Shown piece after piece: positions 1-4,230 of a stretch of 5,138 nt of DNA; position 1 is the first letter of the stretch, and each line of letters opens with the position of its first letter. Source of the stretch: Chitinophagaceae bacterium (GTDB lineage: Bacteria > Bacteroidota > Bacteroidia > Chitinophagales > Chitinophagaceae). The notes beneath the pieces were generated by a model that saw only the letters and a program-made list of their open reading frames with translations, was not told where the DNA came from and made no database searches. The translations under genes were made by a program, and so were the position numbers. The stretch covers positions 1 through 5,138 of the forward strand of contig JASLDA010000257.1 of NCBI GenBank assembly GCA_030151745.1, in the 5' to 3' direction.

Positions 1-56
1 AGTCGGGACTCGGCATTGTTCGCTTTGCAGCCAGTGACAGCGCGTTGACCGGTTCT

Positions 57-123
57 CTTTTCATGTCCTGGTGAGCGCAGGTTCGGGTTCGGGCGAACCG
101 GAGTCGAACCACGACATGAAAAG
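57..123. repeat. Nested inverted repeat (REP-like hairpin)
   Basis: The outer arms CTTTTCATGTC (57-67) and GACATGAAAAG (113-123) are perfect 11-base inverted copies. After a C/C mismatch, TGGT (69-72) can pair with ACCA (108-111). Alternatively GGTTCG (80-85) can pair with CGAACC (105-110). At the centre, GGTTC (86-90) pairs with GAACC (95-99) around a GGGC loop. The whole could fold as one long hairpin on either strand. It lacks a T-run, so it is not an obvious intrinsic terminator. The minus strand contains GGTTCGACTCC, which resembles a tRNA T-arm, but no cloverleaf forms. A dispersed palindromic element is my best reading; copies elsewhere in the genome cannot be checked from this window. 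Confidence 0.6.
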
Positions 124-145
124 CCTTGGAGGCGCTGCCTGGCTT
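121..145. repeat. Small hairpin beside the nested repeat
   Basis: AAGCC (121-125) pairs with GGCTT (141-145), and AGGC (130-133) pairs with GCCT (137-140) around a GCT loop. TTGG (126-129) is left as a bulge on one side. It begins inside the last arm of the preceding inverted repeat, so the two structures abut or compete. The pairing is seen directly; any function is unknown. Confidence 0.35.
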
Positions 146-151
146 ATGCCG

Positions 152-177
152 CCCTTCGACTGTGCTCAGGGTGACAT
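152..177. repeat. Dispersed-type palindromic motif CCCTTCGAC...CAGGGTGACAT
   Basis: The segment begins CCCTTCGACTGTGCTC and continues CAGGGTGACAT. CCCT (152-155) can pair with AGGG (168-171). From memory, variants of CCCTTCGAC(n)GCTCAGGGTGACA recur between genes in many bacterial genomes, which is why I call it a dispersed repeat. It is followed by GACATGAAAGAAAAG (173-187), close to the outer arm GACATGAAAAG of the repeat at 57-123, so the two elements share a boundary sequence. The repeat-family assignment rests on recall, not on a search. Confidence 0.55.
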
Positions 178-262
178 GAAAGAAAAGCAGTGCAGTTTCT
201 ATTGTCACCTCCCTAATGATTCCCATGCGCTGCGTGGTGGCCTAGGATATGTCGAGGGGGCC

Positions 263-1933
263 TCAGTTCATCCGAAGCACGCGCCTGGTAATGCGCTGGC
301 CGCCGACCTGGGTTTCCAGGAAATAGAGCCCGTCCGGCAGATCCCGAGGCACGCCCAGCTCATAGAGACCTCCGCCGGCGCTTTTTACGCTGAGACCGAT
401 CGTACGGCCGCCGGGATCATACAGCCTGAATGAAGCAGGCCCCTGGTAGGCGCTGAAAGCGACATGGATGGAAGCGGAAAAAGGATTGGGTCCGAGCCTG
501 AATGCATAGAGCTCCGCGGCTCCGGGAACGCTCAGATAAGGCAGCACGCTCCGGAAATCCGGTATGCCGTATCCGAGCTTGGCCGTAGGCGAGCCATAAA
601 GATGCGAGCAGCGCTGGATCGCGTTGCGAATCACGAATGGCCGCGCTTTGGGATTCGCCTGCAGCAGGCAGGCTGCATATCCCGCAAGCTGGGGCGCGGC
701 GAAGGACGTTCCGTTCTGGTTGTAGATATTGCCGGAAGCATCATAAACGGCCACCGGCTCGCCCAGGAGGCAGACATCCGGCTTGACCCGCCCCGAGCTG
801 TTGGGGCCGGGACTCGAGAAAACGGAGGCCCCGCCGGTCGAATTCACCGACCCGACCGTCAATGCGCTGTCCGCGTCGCCGGGGGAGTCCAGGAAATTCC
901 AGTCGTTATTCCCTTCGTTTCCTGCCGAAGAGACGTAAACGATGCCCTTGCCCACGGCCAGGTTGGCCGCGCGGGCGACATTGGTGGCATGCCCGTCGAG
1001 CTCGGCCTTGGTAAAGGCCGCGTCATAGGGCGAAACGAAGATGTTATAGACGATCGATGCGCTGATCACATCCGCGCCCAGGCTATCGGCGCGCTCCATA
1101 GCGGCTATCAGGTTGTCGAGCTCATAGATGGCGTCTGTCACGCTGCCGTCTTCGCTGATATAAAGCGCGTAGTCGGCAAGCGGGGCCGCTCCGACATAAG
1201 TTCCCGGCCTGTACCCGGCAAGCGTGGAAAGGCAGGCCGTTCCGTGATTGCCGCTTATGAAAACGTTGCCAGTGTTCTGCAGGAAATTATGTGTTTCCAG
1301 CAAGCGGCCGGAGCGGCGCATGCTGTCGAAGGCCGGCTGCGAATCCACCCCGGCAAAGCCCTCGTCGATCACGGCGATCAGCTTGCCGCTGCCGTTGAAT
1401 CCCTGATCGTGCAGGTAGTCGCCGTGAACCAGATCCGTGGCCTGCCAGCTGCTCCCGTAATAGGAAGGGCTGCCGCTGGTCTTGGCCTGTTCCGCGGGGC
1501 GGACGACGGGGCTGCCGCCCGGAGCGGAAGGAGCCGCTTTCTGGTGCAGCCCGCCGGGGAAATACCCCACCCATTCGATACTGGAAATAAAGCTCTTGCC
1601 GGCCAGGGCATTCTTCTTCGACGAATCGTCGAGCAGGATCACGCATTGGTTCAGCCAGCGGGATCTCGTATGAAAAACGCCGCCGGTCAGCCGGAGCACG
1701 GAATCGATATAGGTCTGCGAGACCGGGCGGTCCGTGCTGTCGAGCGGGATATTGAAATTGGCCCTCCGGGCCATGGACCGGCTGCTGAGCCAGGAAGGAC
1801 TGGCGCTCAGGGGCGGGGCTCCGGCCTTATCCCGGAAGCTGATACGGTAGGCAAACTGCTGCTGCGCATCGCTCCTGCCCGCGCCTGCGGACACAAGAAC
1901 CAGTACCAGTAAAGCCCGAATCCACTGCTGCAT
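263..1933 (-). CDS. Secreted S8 (subtilisin-family) serine protease with T9SS sorting domain
   Basis: A 556-residue endopeptidase expected to be secreted through the outer membrane by the type IX system. Residues 1-23 form a signal peptide (cleavage likely after SDA). Residues 27-130 look like the pro-region of Bacteroidota S8 proteases, followed by a Pro/Ala/Ser-rich linker (131-157). The catalytic domain (about 160-465) has Asp190 (AVIDEGF), His230 (GNHGT), oxyanion-hole Asn339 (SSAGNEG) and nucleophile Ser410 (NGTSFAAP), so the triad is complete. Residues 480-556 match a type A T9SS C-terminal domain: GPNPF, a FRLYDPGGR strand, LPDGLYFLE, and the basic end RRVLRMN. The strand usually reading S-L-G before the oxyanion Asn is Ser293-Ile-Val, so substrate preference may be unusual. 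It starts 34 bases after the lipoprotein gene, probably in one operon, with only a weak GAGAG-like ribosome site. The true substrate is unknown. Confidence 0.93.
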   Translation of the reverse strand: MQQWIRALLVLVLVSAGAGRSDAQQQFAYRISFRDKAGAPPLSASPSWLSSRSMARRANFNIPLDSTDRPVSQTYIDSVLRLTGGVFHTRSRWLNQCVILLDDSSKKNALAGKSFISSIEWVGYFPGGLHQKAAPSAPGGSPVVRPAEQAKTSGSPSYYGSSWQATDLVHGDYLHDQGFNGSGKLIAVIDEGFAGVDSQPAFDSMRRSGRLLETHNFLQNTGNVFISGNHGTACLSTLAGYRPGTYVGAAPLADYALYISEDGSVTDAIYELDNLIAAMERADSLGADVISASIVYNIFVSPYDAAFTKAELDGHATNVARAANLAVGKGIVYVSSAGNEGNNDWNFLDSPGDADSALTVGSVNSTGGASVFSSPGPNSSGRVKPDVCLLGEPVAVYDASGNIYNQNGTSFAAPQLAGYAACLLQANPKARPFVIRNAIQRCSHLYGSPTAKLGYGIPDFRSVLPYLSVPGAAELYAFRLGPNPFSASIHVAFSAYQGPASFRLYDPGGRTIGLSVKSAGGGLYELGVPRDLPDGLYFLETQVGGQRITRRVLRMN

Positions 1934-1947
1934 ATCTCTCTACCGGA

Positions 1948-1960
1948 CGGCGGAACGCCG
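1948..1960 (-). other. GC-rich hairpin between lipoprotein and protease genes
   Basis: CGGCG (1948-1952) and CGCCG (1956-1960) form a perfect 5-base stem with a GAA (or, on the transcript strand, TTC) loop. It lies in the 34-base gap between the lipoprotein stop (1968-1970) and the protease start (1931-1933), about 14 bases before the protease ATG. No T-run follows, so it is unlikely to be a full terminator. It could stabilise the upstream message or damp translation of the protease; both are inference. Confidence 0.4.
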
Positions 1961-1967
1961 CGATTCG

Positions 1968-2717
1968 TTAGTTGTGATCCGTCGCACGCATCACTACCGA
2001 GAAGCCTTTGCGGCAGGCAGTAGCGGCAGTGCCGGGATCGTAGGTCCAGTGCGTGAACTCACGGTAGACCATACCGACATCGTAGCCGTAGACCTCGCGG
2101 GAGAAGGTGCGCTCCGCATAGGCATTCGGCATAGTCTCCGGGTTGTTGAGCGAGTCGTTGACCTGATAGACGGTTACCGTATTGTCGAATGTCAGCCGAC
2201 CGTTGTCGTAGGGCTTGAGGAAATTGACGTACTGGTAGAGCCAGCCGCTGTAGTAGCGGTTCTCTGCATCGTTCGTATCGATGGCGCGGTTGCCGAACCA
2301 GGTCTTGCCCTCCAGAACCGGGAATACCATCTTCTCGATCCGGCGGTTGTTCATGACCACTTCCAGGCCATTCTGGGTGGGCGTCACGTAGAATACGGTA
2401 GAGACCCTCCAGATACCCGTATCCGCGACACGCTGATGCACGTCGACACGGTAGGAAGGCCGGCCGGAATTATCGGTAAATGTGTCGCTGACAGTGTAGC
2501 GCATGTTCAGGTGACGCTCCTTGCGGGTGCAGTCGAAGTCGTTCCAGGTAATGGAATCGACATCATAGATCACCCAGCGGCCGATCTGCAGGGGGTAATA
2601 TCCGCGGGTTGCTTCGGGATAGAAGCGCGTGGAATCCGTTTCCTTTTTACAGGAGCTCATGTAAACGACGGACAGTACAGCCAACACCAGCAGGACGGGT
2701 AAAAACCTTTTGGTCAT
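1968..2717 (-). CDS. Predicted outer-membrane lipoprotein, function unknown
   Basis: A 249-residue lipoprotein that I cannot assign to a named family. The open frame extends upstream to 2819, but I choose the ATG at 2715-2717. From there the protein opens MTKRF, then a hydrophobic stretch (5-19) and the lipobox-like MSSC with lipidated Cys23, the expected order for signal peptidase II cleavage. The residues after Cys23 (KKETD) are partly like the Lys-plus-acidic surface-export signal known in Bacteroidota, so surface exposure is possible. The mature part is rich in Tyr, Trp and aromatic-alternating strands, suggesting beta structure. A motif recurs: Tyr41-PLQIG-R-W and Phe132-PVLEG-KTW. The only other cysteines, Cys63 and Cys235, could form a disulfide. 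It is probably co-transcribed with the protease downstream. No Shine-Dalgarno is seen. It may be a partner of the protease, but this is unproven. Confidence 0.85.
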   Translation of the reverse strand: MTKRFLPVLLVLAVLSVVYMSSCKKETDSTRFYPEATRGYYPLQIGRWVIYDVDSITWNDFDCTRKERHLNMRYTVSDTFTDNSGRPSYRVDVHQRVADTGIWRVSTVFYVTPTQNGLEVVMNNRRIEKMVFPVLEGKTWFGNRAIDTNDAENRYYSGWLYQYVNFLKPYDNGRLTFDNTVTVYQVNDSLNNPETMPNAYAERTFSREVYGYDVGMVYREFTHWTYDPGTAATACRKGFSVVMRATDHN

Positions 2718-2741
2718 AATCAGGGATCGCGTTGCGAAGCG

Positions 2742-2749
2742 TAAATGTA
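2742..2749 (-). promoter_or_regulatory. Candidate -7 box of the lipoprotein-protease operon
   Basis: Read on the minus strand the box is TACATTTA, seven of eight matches to the Bacteroidota consensus TAnnTTTG if the last base is allowed to differ. T-rich blocks lie upstream on that strand (TTTC about 18 bases away, with TTTTG closer), giving only a weak -33 element. Transcription would begin near 2735-2738, leaving about a 20-base leader before the ATG at 2717. This supports the internal start over the upstream one at 2819. Confidence 0.35.
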
Positions 2750-2879
2750 ATCCCAAAACATCAAAACGAAAAGCAGGCGAAGCGTATTGTCTTTTCGGGA
2801 CGCTCTCATTGCAAAGCATTAACCGGCGGAGCAGGTCGGGAATTCATGCAAGAGCGCGTGACACTTAACACACATAAGA

Positions 2880-2911
2880 TTGAATAGCCAAATAACTGAA
2901 TGGTTGAATCG
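2880..2911. repeat. Degenerate octamer array (TTGAATnG-like)
   Basis: Four consecutive 8-base units can be laid out: TTGAATAG, CCAAATAA, CTGAATGG and TTGAATCG. Units one, three and four match YTGAATNG; unit two is decayed. The exact 8-base phase over 32 bases is hard to ascribe to coding, since no gene lies here. Similar TTGAATRG tandem arrays are, as I recall, seen between genes in Bacteroidota, but I could not verify this. Confidence 0.45.
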
Positions 2912-2947
2912 GCTGGGTCTGCAGTACCGGCATATACAAGTCTATGT

Positions 2948-3012
2948 CAAGGCTCCACTGCCAATTGCCTATTGCCAATTCAATCCAGCCAAGGCTCCTT
3001 TTCCACTGCAAA
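2948..3012. repeat. Imperfect direct repeat enclosing a heptamer array
   Basis: CAAGGCTCC occurs at 2948-2956 and 2990-2998, 42 bases apart. The first copy leads into CCACTGCCAATT and the second, after four extra bases, into CCACTGCAAACT, so each copy spans roughly 18-23 bases. Between them ACTGCCA, ATTGCCT and ATTGCCA (2957-2977) form three tandem heptamers. The 42-base offset equals six heptamers. The array sits just downstream of the mnmA stop codon. Confidence 0.5.
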
Positions 3013-3021
3013 CTCCCCTTG

Positions 3022-4116
3022 TCAATACCGTATAATTCCCCCTCCGATCACATCGTCGCCTTCGTAGAACACCGCGCTCTGTCCCGGAGCGATACCGGTG
3101 ACGGCATGAGCGAAGTCCACGCGCACCAGGCCGTTGTCGTTGAACAGGCGGCTTTCCGCTCCGGCATCCCGGTACCGGATCTTGGAAACGGCCTCCATCC
3201 CGTCGTCGATCCCAGCGTATTTCACCATGTTCAGTCCGCCGACCCACATATGCGCGGCCTGCAGCTCGTGCGCTTCACCGAGCACGACCGTATTGGTTTC
3301 CGGGATGATCTTCGTAACGAACATGGGCTTGCCCAGGGCTATATCCAGTCCCTTGCGCTGCCCGATCGTGTAAAAGGGATACCCGCGGTGCTTCCCGATC
3401 CTGGTGCCGTCCGAAAGCACATAATCCCCTCCTTCGACCCTGGCTTCGAGGCCCGGGTCCTGGCGTTTGAGGAATCCGCGGTAGTCGTTGTCCGGCACGA
3501 AGCAGATCTCGAAGCTCTCACCCTTTTTCGCCAGCTCGGTATAGCCCATATCTGCGGCGATCTGGCGAACCTCGGTCTTCAGCAGATCGCCCAGCGGGTA
3601 CAGGCTCCGGGAAAGGCATTCCTGGCCCAGGCCCCAGAGCACATAGCTCTGATCCTTGGTGAGGTCCCTGGCACGGGATAGTACGAAGCGCTCTGCCTCC
3701 TCGCGCACCTTCACGTAGTGTCCGGTAGCTATATAGTCGCATCCCAGGGCGTCGGCGCGCTTCAGCAGGGCCGCCCATTTGATATGCGTATTGCAAAGCA
3801 CGCAGGGGTTCGGCGTACGGCCGGAGAGATACTCGTCGACGAAATTGTTGATTACGAAATCACCGAACTCCTCGCGGATATCCAGCACATAATGCGGGAA
3901 GCCGTGCTCCACGGCGGCCTGGCGCGCATCGTTGAACGAGTCCAGGTTGCAGCATCCCGTTTCCTTCTTGCCGCTGGTACCCACGCTGCTGGCATAGTCC
4001 CAGGTCTTCATGGTGATACCCACCACTTCATAGCCCTGCTCATGCAGCAGCAGCGCGCTGACGGTACTGTCGATACCCCCGCTCATAGCCACCAGTACCT
4101 TTCCGTGCTTGCTCAT
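3022..4116 (-). CDS. mnmA: tRNA 2-thiouridine(34) synthase MnmA
   Basis: A 364-residue cytoplasmic enzyme, near the usual length (E. coli about 368). It adenylates U34 of the Glu, Gln and Lys tRNAs and installs the 2-thio group with sulfur from a relay protein. The PP-loop ATP site is SGGIDS (12-17). Other family marks are MKTWD (36-40), TGHY (131-134), DQSYVL (155-160) and the GQRKGL motif (252-257) of the central beta-barrel. The catalytic cysteines correspond to Cys108 (PNPCVLCN) and Cys205 (EICF). Cys105 replaces the Asp of E. coli, giving a C-x-x-C. A Cys55-Cys56 pair in the insert after the PP-loop is typical of Bacteroidota versions as I recall them. The frame extends to 4188, but the ATG at 4114-4116 is chosen because the product then begins MSKHGKVLVAMSGG as in the family, and the promoter box lies upstream of it. 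A weak GGAAAG precedes it. Confidence 0.97.
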   Translation of the reverse strand: MSKHGKVLVAMSGGIDSTVSALLLHEQGYEVVGITMKTWDYASSVGTSGKKETGCCNLDSFNDARQAAVEHGFPHYVLDIREEFGDFVINNFVDEYLSGRTPNPCVLCNTHIKWAALLKRADALGCDYIATGHYVKVREEAERFVLSRARDLTKDQSYVLWGLGQECLSRSLYPLGDLLKTEVRQIAADMGYTELAKKGESFEICFVPDNDYRGFLKRQDPGLEARVEGGDYVLSDGTRIGKHRGYPFYTIGQRKGLDIALGKPMFVTKIIPETNTVVLGEAHELQAAHMWVGGLNMVKYAGIDDGMEAVSKIRYRDAGAESRLFNDNGLVRVDFAHAVTGIAPGQSAVFYEGDDVIGGGIIRY

Positions 4117-4156
4117 AAAATTCTTTCCGGGCAGCGGCCCGATCTTATTTAAGCTG

Positions 4157-4181
4157 CAAAAATACGCCGGTCGCGCCGCAA
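4157..4181 (-). promoter_or_regulatory. Candidate mnmA promoter
   Basis: On the minus strand 4164-4157 reads TATTTTTG, a perfect TAnnTTTG. A CTTG at 4182-4179 could serve as the -33 element, but the 14-base spacing is shorter than the usual 17-20. Transcription would start near 4150-4153, leaving a leader of about 35 bases before the ATG at 4116. Confidence 0.5.
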
Positions 4182-4196
4182 GCCGCATCGATCCCG

Positions 4197-4224
4197 GTTA
4201 CCCATACATAGACCGCTACCTTTG
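4197..4224 (+). promoter_or_regulatory. Candidate aroB promoter, possibly leaderless
   Basis: TACCTTTG (4217-4224) is a perfect match to the Bacteroidota -7 consensus. A poor -33 element, GTTA (4197-4200), lies 16 bases upstream. The box ends only six bases before the aroB ATG at 4231, so the predicted transcript start (about 4227-4231) would leave little or no leader. No ribosome-binding site is present between box and ATG, consistent with this. Confidence 0.5.
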
Positions 4225-4230
4225 ACCGTT

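Larger units (their letters stand above)
1..262. other. Gene-free region made of palindromic repeats
   Basis: I find no convincing gene here. Short open frames exist on both strands, but none has a recognisable protein pattern, and those touching the left edge are too short to judge. The stretch lies downstream of the S8 protease gene (stop at 263-265, minus strand). It holds a nested inverted repeat at 57-123, a small hairpin at 121-145 and a palindromic motif at 152-177. The word GACATGAAA occurs three times, at 59-67 (inverted), 113-121 and 173-181, which suggests repeat units built from the same parts. Bases 200-262 show nothing I can name. No clear hairpin-plus-T-run terminator is visible for the protease gene. 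Confidence 0.6.
2718..3021. other. 304-base intergenic region with repeats and a promoter
   Basis: No gene is supported here. From left to right it holds a candidate promoter for the lipoprotein gene (near 2742-2749), an AT-richer stretch with several CAAAA words (2754-2770), an octamer-periodic array at 2880-2911, a three-unit heptamer array at 2957-2977, and a 9-base direct repeat CAAGGCTCC at 2948-2956 and 2990-2998. It is also the 3' flank of mnmA, but I see no convincing intrinsic terminator for that gene. Confidence 0.6.

Noticed and set aside
1..64. Minus-strand start of a gene running off the left edge (ATG at 62-64, product beginning MKREPVNALS), with an AGGA just upstream
   Set aside because: Only 21 codons are visible, the peptide is unrecognised, and the ATG lies inside a repeat arm (GACATGAAAAG) that occurs again at 113-123, so it is likely an accident of the repeat.
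3..74. Possible tail of a plus-strand gene ending at the TGA at 72-74
   Set aside because: The 23-residue peptide (ending TGSLFMSW) shows no family pattern and another frame stays open nearly as long; it cannot be separated from chance.
20..123. tRNA or tRNA remnant, suggested by GGTTCGACTCC on the minus strand and GCGCAGGTTCG on the plus strand
   Set aside because: No acceptor, D or anticodon stems with proper spacing can be drawn on either strand, and the T-stem pairs poorly. The signals are better explained by the nested inverted repeat.
181..200. Weak hairpin (AGAAA/TTTCT) with a T-rich flank as terminator of the protease gene
   Set aside because: Only a five-base AT-rich stem with a loosely paired interior; too weak to call.
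464..1912. 482-codon open frame antisense to the protease gene
   Set aside because: It mirrors the protease coding strand, has no domain pattern, and is explained by GC-rich codons; the protease on the other strand is unmistakable.
1974..2702. 242-codon open frame antisense to the lipoprotein gene
   Set aside because: No recognisable motifs; the opposite strand has a signal peptide and lipobox at the right place.
2718..2819. 34-residue N-terminal extension of the lipoprotein
   Set aside because: It would bury the signal peptide and lipobox and would place the start upstream of the only promoter-like box.
2880..3012. CRISPR array
   Set aside because: The repeat units are 7-9 bases without spacers of uniform length, and no cas genes are present.
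4117..4188. 24-residue N-terminal extension of MnmA
   Set aside because: MnmA proteins begin just before the PP-loop, and the extension overlaps the gene's own promoter box.
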